A stretch of DNA of 64,000 nucleotides from CAJXVY01 sp965657575 (GTDB lineage Bacteria > Actinomycetota > Actinomycetes > Actinomycetales > Microbacteriaceae): assembly GCA_965657575.1 (NCBI GenBank), contig CBFHOK010000002.1, positions 62,001 to 126,000 on the forward strand, given 5' to 3'. Made by a program: the position numbers and the translations under genes. Shown one piece after another: positions 8,075 to 16,717 of the stretch (its first letter is position 1; each line of letters begins with the position of its first letter). The notes beneath the pieces were generated by a model. The model was not told the origin of the DNA and searched no databases. It saw only the letters and a program-made list of their open reading frames with translations.

Positions 8075-9607
8075 GTGAAAGCAATGGAACTTTTGTGGCG
8101 AATCCCTCTGGGACTAGTCGGTGGCTTAATTGCTCTTTGGACATTCCCAACTGAGAACATTTGGCTTTTGGCGCCAGTGATGGTTTTGGTCATTTCCGCA
8201 AGTGTCACCGGAGCAAGCTTCTGGTCGGCAACGCTGGTTGGCTTTGTCGCTGGAATGGCGTTTTATATCGCTCACATCGAATGGATAAGCCAATATCTGG
8301 GTCCTGTTCCGCTGATTGCGCTGTCTGTTTTACAGTCGCTGTATTTTGGTTTGGGCCTGGGTGCCTGGGCGTTTTTATACTCAAGGATCTCCAAACAAAA
8401 AGGGTTCTCCTCGCCGCTGGTATTGGCTTTGGTGTTTGCATCAGTGTGGACTGCAAGAGAGTGGCTTGCCAATAATTTTCCCTATGGGGGATTCCCTTGG
8501 TCAAGGCTTTCGATGACCCAGGCTGACTCTGTGCTTGCCAATTACACATTCCTGGGAGGAATGTCGCTGACAAGCTTTGCCGTTGCCTTCATCGGCGTGT
8601 CATTATTTTTTACAATCAAGCTTGTTAGAGAGCAAAACAAGTTGCCAATTTCAAGTGCGGTTTCCATCGTTGCAATCTTTGTCATTGGTCTGTTGATACC
8701 TGTAGGAAGCACCGAGAAGGTGGGGGAGATAAGGATTGCAGCTGTTCAGGGAAACGCAAACGCTGGATTGTTTGCCAACCCCGACAGGGGCAGCATTCTA
8801 AGAAACCACCTCAGCGCCTCCGAACAGATTCCAAATAGCGAGATTGGTGACATCGATCTGATCGTTTGGCCCGAAAACGCAAGTGATATCGACCCCCTCA
8901 GAAACCCTGACATCCAGGAACAGATCGAGGATTATGTTGCAGAATACTCAGCGCCTCTTATTTTTGGAACGATAACTGAGCGAAACGGGCAGGTTTTCAA
9001 CTCCAGTTTGTATTGGGACAACGAGGGGCTCAGGGACTATTACGACAAGAAGCGTCCCGTTCCTTTTGCAGAGTATGTCCCACACAGAGAGTTCTATCGC
9101 TTCTTCGCTGCTGATTTGATTGACCTAATCAATCGCGATTACTCATTTGGAGTGAGAGATGGAATCTATGAGCTGGAAGAGGCGACCGCTGGAACTCTGA
9201 TTTGCTTTGAGATAGCTGAAGATGACATCCCCAGGGAATTAGTAGATGATGGTGCGCAGATTATTCTTTCGCAGACCAATAATGCCGATTTTGGATTTTC
9301 TGACGAGACCTATCAGCAAGCAGCCATTGCCAAGTTAAGAGCCATTGAGACCGGCAGGGTGGTAGTGAACATATCGACCGTTGGAAAAAGTGTTATCTAT
9401 AACGCCGATGGTTCAACCATTGATGAAGTTGACTGGTTTGAGCCAGCAGTGATGGTCGAAACTGTTGATCTGCGAGAGGGTAAAACCCCCGCGATGCAGT
9501 TTGGCCTCGCAATTGAATTTCTAAACCTTGCAGCTGCCGCTGGATTACTGGTGTGGAGCATTAGAACTAAACCACTAAAGCGAAGGTCTAAGAGAAGAAG
9601 ACGTTAG
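8075..9607 (+). CDS. lnt: apolipoprotein N-acyltransferase Lnt
   Basis: Lnt adds the third acyl chain to lipoproteins after Lgt and LspA. Several N-terminal membrane helices (about residues 1-210) precede a nitrilase-like domain whose triad is visible: Glu in VWPENASD, Lys in YDKKRPVPFAEY and Cys in LICFEIAEDD. A last membrane helix and a very basic end follow. I take GTG 8075 as start because a TAGTCT element at 8063-8068 lies six bases upstream (leaderless pattern); ATG 8084 is the alternative. No polyprenol-phosphate mannosyltransferase domain or gene follows, unlike the Ppm1 fusion in mycobacteria. Confidence 0.9.
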   Translation: MKAMELLWRIPLGLVGGLIALWTFPTENIWLLAPVMVLVISASVTGASFWSATLVGFVAGMAFYIAHIEWISQYLGPVPLIALSVLQSLYFGLGLGAWAFLYSRISKQKGFSSPLVLALVFASVWTAREWLANNFPYGGFPWSRLSMTQADSVLANYTFLGGMSLTSFAVAFIGVSLFFTIKLVREQNKLPISSAVSIVAIFVIGLLIPVGSTEKVGEIRIAAVQGNANAGLFANPDRGSILRNHLSASEQIPNSEIGDIDLIVWPENASDIDPLRNPDIQEQIEDYVAEYSAPLIFGTITERNGQVFNSSLYWDNEGLRDYYDKKRPVPFAEYVPHREFYRFFAADLIDLINRDYSFGVRDGIYELEEATAGTLICFEIAEDDIPRELVDDGAQIILSQTNNADFGFSDETYQQAAIAKLRAIETGRVVVNISTVGKSVIYNADGSTIDEVDWFEPAVMVETVDLREGKTPAMQFGLAIEFLNLAAAAGLLVWSIRTKPLKRRSKRRRR

Positions 9608-9963
9608 AGGTCTGCCTCGCCACGCTTGCGCTTGGCTCTGAGCATTTCGATTCGCTCGGCTAGAAGATCTTCAAGCTCCTGATGAGACCTTCTCTCAAGA
9701 AGCATGTCGTAGTGAGTTTTAGGACCGTCATCATCAGCGGTTAGAGCCTCAATAGTCTTTCCCTCAACAGAGCGAATTGCTGTTTTTGAACACTTTGAAC
9801 ACTGCCAACTGTCGGGAACCTCGGCATCAGCTGCAAAAACAACCTTGGTCTCGTGCGTATTTGGGCAGATGTAAACCTGCTCTTGTCGCTCGGAAAGGCG
9901 AACACCAGCCTCGCTTTCGAGTGATTGCTGACCAATCCTCATACCGCGCATTGTCTGATTCAA
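9604..9963 (-). CDS. rbpA: RNA polymerase-binding protein RbpA
   Basis: RbpA is an actinobacterial protein that binds the principal sigma factor and stabilises the open promoter complex. The sequence has the RbpA core: an N-terminal RGMRIGQQS segment, a zinc-like fold with CPNTHE and CSKC (VYICPNTHETKVVFAADAEV), and the sigma-interacting C-terminal helix THYDMLLERRSHQELEDLLAER. A TTG at 9963 is preceded by GGAGAGG at a good distance, so I prefer it; ATG 9951 and an upstream start at 10008 are possible. It overlaps the 3' end of lnt by 4 bases, convergently. Confidence 0.9.
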   Translation of the reverse strand: MNQTMRGMRIGQQSLESEAGVRLSERQEQVYICPNTHETKVVFAADAEVPDSWQCSKCSKTAIRSVEGKTIEALTADDDGPKTHYDMLLERRSHQELEDLLAERIEMLRAKRKRGEADL

Positions 9964-10023
9964 TATCTGCCTCTCCTTGGTAGTGGGGTGAACACCCGCA
10001 GAAGGCAATAACTTCCCCTTTTT

Positions 10024-10773
10024 CTAACTTCTCAGGGAATTAGGAGCTAAATCCACTCGATCGGTAACAATCCCGGTTGCAAACTGCGAAAGCCTTTGCA
10101 TCTCTTCGGGGTCATTTATTGTCCAGTAGTGCAATTGCAAACCAAGATTTCGAATGGCACGCGTGAACCTGGGGGAGTCGAATCTCAATATGGAGCGACT
10201 AACCGGAATTTGAAGTGCATGAAAATCACGCTTGATGGCTTTCAGCAGGGGAGAGGCCAGCAAATTCGCCCCATACATCCTCAAAAACGTGCTGGCATCA
10301 GCACTTGACGCCGTGAGCCGACTGGTCTTATCGAGAATCAGTTGCCTGGTTCTGTAATTGAAGCTGGATAACAAGACACGTTGATGGGCTGCAAGTCTTT
10401 CCAATACATCAGCAGTTGGAGAAACAGCCGCGGCAGTTTTCAAATCGAGGTTGAACCTACCGTTTGGGAAATGTTTCAATGCCTCTTCTAGCGACGGTAT
10501 TGAGCCACCGGAACTCAATTTGAGTTGCTTTATTTCATCAAAACTTAGTTCCGAGACCTGTTTGTCAATTCCTGCGACCCTTTTGAGGTCACTGTCGTGA
10601 AATAGCACCGCAACACCGTCTTTGGTTGCCTGAATGTCACTTTCTAAATGTGTTGCACCGTGCTCTAGGGCTTCTGAGAAAGCCTCCAGGGTGTTCTCAT
10701 CAACATCGTCTCTGTGTTGGCTTAGCCCGCGATGAGCAAGCAGGCAAAATTCCCCTTCAATGAAATAAGCCAT
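10024..10773 (-). CDS. glycerophosphodiester phosphodiesterase
   Basis: This GDPD-family enzyme of 249 residues hydrolyses glycerophosphodiesters to glycerol-3-phosphate and an alcohol. The TIM-barrel signature is clear: LLAHRGLSQ (metal/catalytic His-Arg), ENTLEAF, ESDIQATKDGVAVLFHDSDL with the second catalytic histidine, and a C-terminal WTINDPEEM. No signal peptide is obvious, so it is probably cytoplasmic. An AGGGG sequence lies four bases before the ATG. The gene is divergent from the yczE-like gene, with about 20 bases between starts. Confidence 0.88.
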   Translation of the reverse strand: MAYFIEGEFCLLAHRGLSQHRDDVDENTLEAFSEALEHGATHLESDIQATKDGVAVLFHDSDLKRVAGIDKQVSELSFDEIKQLKLSSGGSIPSLEEALKHFPNGRFNLDLKTAAAVSPTADVLERLAAHQRVLLSSFNYRTRQLILDKTSRLTASSADASTFLRMYGANLLASPLLKAIKRDFHALQIPVSRSILRFDSPRFTRAIRNLGLQLHYWTINDPEEMQRLSQFATGIVTDRVDLAPNSLRS

Positions 10774-10781
10774 AACACCCC

Positions 10782-10787
10782 TAAGCT
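10782..10787 (+). promoter_or_regulatory. putative -10 element (TAAGCT) of the yczE-like gene
   Basis: TAAGCT ends six bases before GTG 10794, the leaderless spacing seen elsewhere in the window. The -35 region is not recognisable. Confidence 0.35.
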
Positions 10788-10793
10788 TTGGAT

Positions 10794-11399
10794 GTGAATC
10801 AGTCTATGTCGATGAAATCCTTGGTCCGCGTAATTATCGGACTGTTCATTTATGGTGGCGGATTGGCACTGATGGTCAGCGCCGAGATCGGCTTATCGCC
10901 CTGGGATGTTCTGGCAATGGGAATCAGCATTCAAACCAGCCTCAGTTTTGGTTGGGCCACTGTATTGGTATCAGGCCTGGTTCTGCTTCTTTGGATACCG
11001 CTGAAGGTCAAACCAGGCGTTGGATCAATATTGAACGCCATCTTGGTGGGCCTCTTTGCAGACCTCTGGTTGCTATTTTTACCAAGCTACGAGCTAATGG
11101 TGACCAAAATTGCCATTTTTTCTCTGGGTACAGTGACAATCGGCCTGGCCACCGGATTGTATATTTCTGCCGGACTGGGAAAAGGTCCTAGAGATGGTCT
11201 AATGGTCGGAACCGCCGAGAGAACTAAGAAGCCATTTTGGATAATCAGAAGCTTCTATGAAGTCACCGTCTTGATAATTGGATTCTCGCTTGGTGGCCCG
11301 GTTGGCTTGGGAACAGTTATCTTCGTGGTTTCGATTGGTTACCTGACTCAATTGGGACTGCAGCTGTTCAAGCTGGCAAACCGTAAGGGAATAATATAG
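10794..11399 (+). CDS. YczE/YitT-type integral membrane protein
   Basis: About 200 residues with roughly five membrane helices. Conserved family features include GLSPWDVLAMGISIQT, a GKGPRDGLMVG loop between helices and a final helix followed by a short basic end. The family is widespread in Firmicutes and Actinobacteria; its function is not established. I choose GTG 10794 because TAAGCT at 10782-10787 lies six bases upstream; TTG 10788 would be closer to the -10 than a transcript start allows. ATG codons at 10806 and 10812 are alternatives. Confidence 0.82.
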   Translation: MNQSMSMKSLVRVIIGLFIYGGGLALMVSAEIGLSPWDVLAMGISIQTSLSFGWATVLVSGLVLLLWIPLKVKPGVGSILNAILVGLFADLWLLFLPSYELMVTKIAIFSLGTVTIGLATGLYISAGLGKGPRDGLMVGTAERTKKPFWIIRSFYEVTVLIIGFSLGGPVGLGTVIFVVSIGYLTQLGLQLFKLANRKGII

Positions 11400-11433
11400 C
11401 TGCCGATAATATACATTATGTAAAGTAGTTTTT

Positions 11434-12498
11434 TCAGGCAGAGTGTGAAGCCTTTGTCCACTCCTCTAGCTTCTGCTTTGCATCACCAGATTCAATCGCC
11501 GCTAGACACTTGTCTAGGTTCTCTGTGAGTCTGGCTGTGATGTTTTTGGATACCGAATCAGGATTAGTTGCCAATTCATAAGCAACCAAACCGGATGCAG
11601 CGTTGAGTGCCACCATGGTTTTGACCTGTTCCTGGTTTTCAAATTTGTTTCCAGCGAAGAGATCAGTTGCCACCTGTGCGTTTTGTCGGGCGTCTCCGCC
11701 AAGTAACTGATCGATGGTTGACTCATTGAGCCCTAAATCGGATGCGATTATTCTGTGTTCACGAATTTCACCCTGGGAGACCTCCCAGAGGCTGTTTTCT
11801 GAAGTTGTAGAAAGTTCATCCATGCCATCGTCTGCCCTGAAAACCAGCCCGGTCCTCCCTCTGGCACTCAGTTCCTTAGCCATAAGCGGTGCTCCGCGTT
11901 TGTCGCTCACACCCAGAGCCGTTGCTATTGGCTGAACAGGGTTAGCTAGCGGGCCAAGGAAATTAAAGGTTGTCGGTATTCCAAGTTGCTTTCTAACTGG
12001 AGCCACATGCCTCATGGCCGGGTGGAAAACCGGTGCAAAAAAGAAAGTGATGCCTGCTTTATTGAAAACCTCGGCAACCTGCTGCGGTGATAAATCTAAT
12101 CTGATGCCTAAAACTTCCAGCATCTCACTGGCTCCTGTTTTGCCGCTGGCCGATCGAGATCCGTGCTTCAATACAGGAACATCGCAGCTGGCGGCAACTA
12201 TTGAGGCCATCGAAGAGATGTTGACAGTTCCAAACATGTCTCCCCCGGTGCCAACAATGTCCACGGCGTCATTTCCTGTTTCAAGCAAAACCGCGTTGTC
12301 GAGCATCACGTCCACCAAACCAGCTAATTCCTGAACAGTTTCACCTTTTGATCTGAGTGCCATCATCAAGGCACCCATTTGTGACTCGGTTGCATCGCCG
12401 TTCATAATTTCTCGCATTGCCCAAGAAGACTCTTCCCGAGACATATTTTCACCAGCAAGCAGCTGATTGAGGATTTGAGGCCAAGTTGGTTCTGACAT
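11434..12498 (-). CDS. trpD: anthranilate phosphoribosyltransferase TrpD
   Basis: TrpD transfers phosphoribose from PRPP to anthranilate in tryptophan synthesis. Signatures present are the PRPP loop DIVGTGGDMFGT, NISSMASIVAAS, KHGSRSASGKTG, and RHVAPVRKQLGIPTTFNFLGPL. ATG 12498 is preceded at exactly six bases by TAGTAT (12505-12510), so a leaderless start is likely; an upstream in-frame TTG at 12504 would abut the -10. No other trp gene is nearby. trpD standing divergently next to ctaE-qcrCAB is a common actinobacterial arrangement. Confidence 0.95.
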   Translation of the reverse strand: MSEPTWPQILNQLLAGENMSREESSWAMREIMNGDATESQMGALMMALRSKGETVQELAGLVDVMLDNAVLLETGNDAVDIVGTGGDMFGTVNISSMASIVAASCDVPVLKHGSRSASGKTGASEMLEVLGIRLDLSPQQVAEVFNKAGITFFFAPVFHPAMRHVAPVRKQLGIPTTFNFLGPLANPVQPIATALGVSDKRGAPLMAKELSARGRTGLVFRADDGMDELSTTSENSLWEVSQGEIREHRIIASDLGLNESTIDQLLGGDARQNAQVATDLFAGNKFENQEQVKTMVALNAASGLVAYELATNPDSVSKNITARLTENLDKCLAAIESGDAKQKLEEWTKASHSA

Positions 12499-12504
12499 GC
12501 CCAA

Positions 12505-12510
12505 ATACTA
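12505..12510 (-). promoter_or_regulatory. putative -10 element (TAGTAT) of trpD
   Basis: On the minus strand TAGTAT is followed by six bases and ATG 12498, with no ribosome-binding sequence between, as expected for a leaderless transcript. Confidence 0.45.
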
Positions 12511-12545
12511 CTCGCCACGGTTGGGCAAAGGATAAAGAAATAGTT

Positions 12546-12551
12546 TAGAAT
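12546..12551 (+). promoter_or_regulatory. putative -10 element (TAGAAT) of the ctaE-qcrCAB operon
   Basis: TAGAAT is followed by seven bases and ATG 12559. A TTGGGC at 12521-12526 could serve as -35 with a 19-base spacer. This would drive the whole + strand respiratory operon. Confidence 0.5.
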
Positions 12552-12558
12552 ATTGACT

Positions 12559-13179
12559 ATGTCTGCCACTAATGTAACCGGAGCGCCGGTTATAAATCGC
12601 CCCAACGCGACCTCTGTTGGAACAATTGTTTGGCTCGGCAGCGAGGTTATGTTCTTCGCCGCCCTGTTTGCAATGTACTTCAGTCTTCGTGCTGGTGCGC
12701 CAGCGCTATGGGAAAACGACACTCAGCTTCTGAATGTTCCTTTTGCCCTTGTAAATACAATCATCTTGGTCTCTTCGTCATTCACCGCTCAGTTTGGTGT
12801 TTTTGCTGCGGAGAGAATGCAGCCCAGAGCCACTGGGCTCTCCCCTGCTAAGTGGGGAATGGTTGAGTGGTTTATGCTCACCTACCTACTCGGATCTATC
12901 TTTGTCGCCGGTCAGGTTTGGGAGTATGCAATTCTGGTGAGTGAGGGCGTCACCATTAGCTCTAATTCATATGGTTCGGCTTTCTATATAACAACAGGTT
13001 TCCACGGTCTACACGTTGCGGGAGGACTAATTGCTTTCTTGCTGGTGGTAGGGCGTGCATTTGCGGCGAAACGATTTGGCCACAAAGAAGCAACAGCAGC
13101 GATTGTCACCAGTTACTACTGGCACTTCGTTGATGTTGTCTGGATTGGTTTGTTCCTAGTGATTTACGTTTTGAGGTAA
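12559..13179 (+). CDS. ctaE: cytochrome c oxidase subunit III (aa3 type)
   Basis: This is subunit III of the terminal aa3 oxidase in the actinobacterial bcc-aa3 supercomplex. About five membrane helices are visible, with VWLGSEVMFFAALFAMYFSLR near the N-terminus and the conserved FHGLHVAGG and SYYWHFVDVVWIGLF segments at the end. The ATG at 12559 fits the upstream TAGAAT element; a TTG six bases earlier is less likely. The TAA overlaps the first base of the qcrC ATG. Separation of ctaE from ctaCDF and its linkage to qcrCAB is typical for actinobacteria. Confidence 0.95.
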   Translation: MSATNVTGAPVINRPNATSVGTIVWLGSEVMFFAALFAMYFSLRAGAPALWENDTQLLNVPFALVNTIILVSSSFTAQFGVFAAERMQPRATGLSPAKWGMVEWFMLTYLLGSIFVAGQVWEYAILVSEGVTISSNSYGSAFYITTGFHGLHVAGGLIAFLLVVGRAFAAKRFGHKEATAAIVTSYYWHFVDVVWIGLFLVIYVLR

Positions 13180-13961
13180 TGGATATGGCTGAAAAGAAAT
13201 CGATAAGAAGAAAGCCTTGGGCTACCTCTCTGGTGATTTTGTTAGGGCTTATCTTGAGTGGTGGTGGTTACGCTGTCGCGACCACCACAGTTCAGAATGA
13301 GACCTCCAGTGCAGAGCTGGTCGAAGAGGGTCGCAAGCTATTCCTTGCAAACTGTGCAACCTGCCACGGCATGAACAGTGAAGGAACCGAAGCTGGACCT
13401 TCGTTGATTGGTGTTGGTGCAGCAAGTGTTGATTTCCAGGTTGGAACCGGACGTATGCCCGGTCAAGCCAGCGGAGTTCAGCTTAGAAAGAAGCCAGTTC
13501 AGTTCACTGAGGAGCAGATCGCAGCAATGGCCGTGTATGTAGCCTCACTGGCTCCCGGTCCAGCGATTCCCGATGAAAAGTATCTGGATAACACAGGTGA
13601 TGCGAACCACGGAAGTATGTTGTTCAGGATCAACTGTGCGATGTGCCACAACGCTGTGGGTGCCGGTGGAGCCTTGACCGAGGGTAAGTTTGCACCAGGC
13701 CTTGAGGGCGTGACCGAAAAGCACATCTATGAGGCTATGGTCACAGGTCCTCAGAACATGCCAGTATTCAGTGATGCCAACCTCACCCCCGAGGACAAAG
13801 AGGACATCATCACCTATCTGAAATATGTCGAGGAGAACGACAGTGTCGGTGGCTTTGAGCTTGGATCAATTGGTCCAGTCGCCGAGGGATTATTTATCTG
13901 GATTTTTGGGTTCGGGTTCATAATTGCCATCACTGTTTGGCTAACGAGTAGGGCTAACTAA
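13179..13961 (+). CDS. qcrC: di-haem cytochrome c subunit QcrC of the bc1-type complex
   Basis: QcrC carries electrons from the Rieske/cytochrome b part directly to the oxidase, replacing soluble cytochrome c. A short basic N-terminus and signal anchor (about residues 10-35) precede two haem-binding motifs, CATCH (59-63) and CAMCH (153-157), and a C-terminal membrane helix (about 232-256). The di-haem form is diagnostic of actinobacterial bcc complexes. ATG 13179 overlaps the ctaE stop; ATG 13185 is possible. qcrA follows after 4 bases. Confidence 0.95.
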   Translation: MDMAEKKSIRRKPWATSLVILLGLILSGGGYAVATTTVQNETSSAELVEEGRKLFLANCATCHGMNSEGTEAGPSLIGVGAASVDFQVGTGRMPGQASGVQLRKKPVQFTEEQIAAMAVYVASLAPGPAIPDEKYLDNTGDANHGSMLFRINCAMCHNAVGAGGALTEGKFAPGLEGVTEKHIYEAMVTGPQNMPVFSDANLTPEDKEDIITYLKYVEENDSVGGFELGSIGPVAEGLFIWIFGFGFIIAITVWLTSRAN

Positions 13962-13965
13962 GAAC

Positions 13966-15006
13966 ATGAGTGATCTAGAGAAGCGTAACGACGACCACGA
14001 AAACGAGCACGTCTATGACGGTGGCTCGGCTGTAGTACCCTCTGACAAGATCGAGAATCCAGGTCTTGAGCCCCACCGTCCCAGGCTTACTGATACAGAC
14101 CTAAAAGCTGCCGCTAGGGCTGAAAAGCAGGTTGCTGGACTGTTTGCAGTCTCCATAATCGGAGCAATCATTGCTGTTTGGGGCTACGTTGCTTTCCCAA
14201 TCACCGGGGAAGACCTTGTAAACACGCGCTACAACGCGTTGTGGGTTGGTGTCGGCATGGCCTTGAGCTTGCTAGGGCTTGGATTCGGAGCAGTTCACTG
14301 GGCAAAGACTCTTATGCCCGACCACGAATTGACAGAGGACCGTCATCAGTCCCGCTCGGAGCCAGAGACACGTGCCAAGGCAGTCGAAATTCTCAACATG
14401 GCAGGAGATGAATCTGGTCTCTCGAGAAGAAAACTAATCCGCCGAACCATGTTTGGTGCCCTAGCTGTTCTGCCAATCCCAGCAGTTGTCTTGTTCGGTG
14501 ACCTAGGCCCTGCAGGAGTCGGCGACAAAATGCGTGTGACTATGTGGGATAGGGGCGTAAGGCTTACCCGTGACCCGAGTGGTGTTCCCATCAAGGCCAG
14601 TGAGGTGACCCTGGGTAGTGTTTTCCACGTCATTCCCGATGGATTGAACGACCTCTACCACAAGCTAGATGAGAAGGCTAAGGCTGCTGTATTGCTAGTG
14701 CGCGTGAACCCCGGTGTTTTGAATGAACCAGAGGATCGCAAGGGTTGGTCTTATGACGGAATTGTTGCCTACTCAAAGATTTGTACTCACGTTGGGTGCC
14801 CAGTTGCTCTTTACGAGCAGCACACCCACCACCTATTGTGCCCGTGTCACCAGTCGACATTCGACTTGGCTGATAACTGCAAGGTTATTTTTGGCCCTGC
14901 AGCGCGTCCTCTACCTCAGCTACCTATTTCGGTGGATGAAGAGGGCTACCTAATCGCACAAAGCGATTTCACCGAACCAGTTGGACCTAGTTATTGGGAG
15001 ATGTAA
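13966..15006 (+). CDS. qcrA: Rieske iron-sulfur subunit QcrA
   Basis: QcrA holds the [2Fe-2S] cluster of the bcc complex. At 346 residues it has the long actinobacterial form, with a charged N-terminal cytoplasmic region and three membrane helices (about 56-78, 92-112 and 160-180). An RRKLIRR stretch just before the third helix resembles a Tat-type signal, in keeping with Tat insertion of the C-terminal Rieske domain; tatAC lie upstream in the window. Cluster motifs are CTHVGC (273-278) and CPCH (292-295). The stop overlaps the qcrB ATG. Confidence 0.95.
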   Translation: MSDLEKRNDDHENEHVYDGGSAVVPSDKIENPGLEPHRPRLTDTDLKAAARAEKQVAGLFAVSIIGAIIAVWGYVAFPITGEDLVNTRYNALWVGVGMALSLLGLGFGAVHWAKTLMPDHELTEDRHQSRSEPETRAKAVEILNMAGDESGLSRRKLIRRTMFGALAVLPIPAVVLFGDLGPAGVGDKMRVTMWDRGVRLTRDPSGVPIKASEVTLGSVFHVIPDGLNDLYHKLDEKAKAAVLLVRVNPGVLNEPEDRKGWSYDGIVAYSKICTHVGCPVALYEQHTHHLLCPCHQSTFDLADNCKVIFGPAARPLPQLPISVDEEGYLIAQSDFTEPVGPSYWEM

Positions 15007-16658
15007 TGAGCACTACAGAAACAAATAAGGGTCAGCCAGAGGGTTTCGTTGCCAACGCAGCAAACTACATCGACGAGCGGACCAAACTTGGCGGCGGCGT
15101 AAAGTTTATTGGCCGAAAGATCTTCCCAGATCACTGGTCATTCATGCTTGGCGAGGTAGCTCTATGGTCATTGATTGTGACCATCATCTCTGGAACGTTC
15201 CTAACCTTTTTCTTCAACCCCTCAATGGCGCACGTCACCTACGACGGAGCTTACGCACCGTTGAAGGGAACAGAGATGTCAATCGCATATGCGAGTGCTC
15301 TAGACATCTCTTTTGAAATCCGTGGTGGATTGCTAATGCGTCAGGTGCACCACTGGGGTGCTCTGTTGTTTGTTGCCGCAATGGGGCTTCACATGTTGAG
15401 AGTCTTCTTCACAGGAGCATTCCGTAAGCCAAGAGAGCTCAACTGGGTTATTGGATTCCTACTGTTCGTGATGGGAATGGCTGCAGGCTTCACCGGCTAC
15501 TCACTTCCAGATGACCTACTTAGCGGTAACGGTCTAAGAATTATTGATGGAATGCTGAAGGGTATACCGGTAGTAGGAACAGCAGTTTCAAGTGGTTTCT
15601 TTGGTGGCGAGTTCCCAGGAACTGAGGTCATATCAAGGCTTTACTCGCTGCACATCATGATTGTCCCAGCGTTGATTTTGGTGCTTGTAGCACTTCACAT
15701 GGCGCTGCTTATCATCAATAAGCACACCCAGTATCCAGGTCCAGGAAAGACTGAGTCCAACGTAGTTGGATACCCAGTGCTACCTGTTTACGCAGCAAAA
15801 GCAGCTGGATTCTTCTTCATCGTATTCGGCGTAATCATGGCGATATCGGCAACATTCACGATTAACCCAATTTGGAACTACGGACCATACGACCCCTCCC
15901 CTGTTTCAGCAGGAACCCAGCCCGACTGGTATATCGGTTGGCTTGACGGTGCGCTGAGATTGGCTCCTGGAAACCTAGACATGGTTATCTTTGGCCACAC
16001 CTATCCAATGGGAATCCTTGTGCCGATGGTGATCAGCTTGGTCTTCCTTGCAGTCGTTGCGGTGTACCCATTCTTGGAGCAGTGGGTAACAGGTGACCGC
16101 CGTGAGCACCACCTGCTGGACCGCCCACGTAACGCCCCCACCAGAACTGGTATCGGGGTAGCTGGAGTTGTGTTCTATGCAATCCTGTGGGCTGGAGCGT
16201 CAACCGACCTTATTGCCTACAACTTCCAAATGTCCCTGAACCACGTATTGACTGCCATGCAGGTCTTGTTGGTTATCGGGCCATTTATAGCCTTCTTCAT
16301 CACCAAGCGAGCCTGCCTGGCGCTGCAGCGAAAGGACCGCGAGCTGGTGCTTCATGGTCGCGAGACTGGACGTGTTGTAAGGCTGCCAAACGGAGAATAC
16401 ATCGAAGTTCATGAGCCGCTGGATAAGTATGAGCTATACAAGCTCGTCGACTTCAAGGATTATGAGCCAGTTTTGGCAAGGCCAAATAAGGACGGCAAGA
16501 TCACTGCAATGGGCAAGTTCCGTGCAGCTCTGACCCGCTTCTACTTCGAGGACAGGATCACGCCGGTCACGAAGACAGAACTAGAAGAGGCACGTCACCA
16601 CGCTGACCACGACCTTACTCAGAAAGAGGCTCAGAAATCTCTGGAAGAAGCTAAGTAG
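15006..16658 (+). CDS. qcrB: cytochrome b subunit QcrB
   Basis: QcrB is the quinol-oxidising membrane subunit of the bcc complex. The 550 residues contain the N-terminal cytochrome b half with haem ligands in QVHHWGALLFVAAMGLHM and SLHIMIVPALILVLVALHM, the quinol-site segment NPIWNYGPYDPSP, further C-terminal helices and a long soluble tail with acidic and His-rich content. The start ATG at 15006 overlaps the qcrA TAA; an earlier TTG at 14994 lies inside qcrA and is not favoured. The operon ends at a hairpin terminator. Confidence 0.96.
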   Translation: MSTTETNKGQPEGFVANAANYIDERTKLGGGVKFIGRKIFPDHWSFMLGEVALWSLIVTIISGTFLTFFFNPSMAHVTYDGAYAPLKGTEMSIAYASALDISFEIRGGLLMRQVHHWGALLFVAAMGLHMLRVFFTGAFRKPRELNWVIGFLLFVMGMAAGFTGYSLPDDLLSGNGLRIIDGMLKGIPVVGTAVSSGFFGGEFPGTEVISRLYSLHIMIVPALILVLVALHMALLIINKHTQYPGPGKTESNVVGYPVLPVYAAKAAGFFFIVFGVIMAISATFTINPIWNYGPYDPSPVSAGTQPDWYIGWLDGALRLAPGNLDMVIFGHTYPMGILVPMVISLVFLAVVAVYPFLEQWVTGDRREHHLLDRPRNAPTRTGIGVAGVVFYAILWAGASTDLIAYNFQMSLNHVLTAMQVLLVIGPFIAFFITKRACLALQRKDRELVLHGRETGRVVRLPNGEYIEVHEPLDKYELYKLVDFKDYEPVLARPNKDGKITAMGKFRAALTRFYFEDRITPVTKTELEEARHHADHDLTQKEAQKSLEEAK

Positions 16659-16677
16659 ATCTAGCTAGATTGAGAAG

Positions 16678-16712
16678 ACCCCTTTAGCATGATTTGCTGA
16701 AGGGGTTTTCTT
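16678..16712 (+). terminator. rho-independent terminator after qcrB
   Basis: An 11-base arm at 16678-16688 pairs with 16696-16706 (one G-T pair) around a 7-base loop, followed by a T-rich run. It lies between the converging qcrB and HEAT-like genes, and the A/T flanks may let it work in both directions. Confidence 0.8.
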
Positions 16713-16717
16713 TATCG

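Noticed and set aside
8161..8573. Several overlapping frames inside lnt
   Set aside because: The lnt membrane-helix region reads correctly in its own frame; the other frames have odd Cys/Trp-rich composition.
11400..11433. AT-rich palindrome between the yczE-like gene and trpD as a terminator
   Set aside because: The paired arms are only about five A/T bases; too weak to call although the genes converge there.
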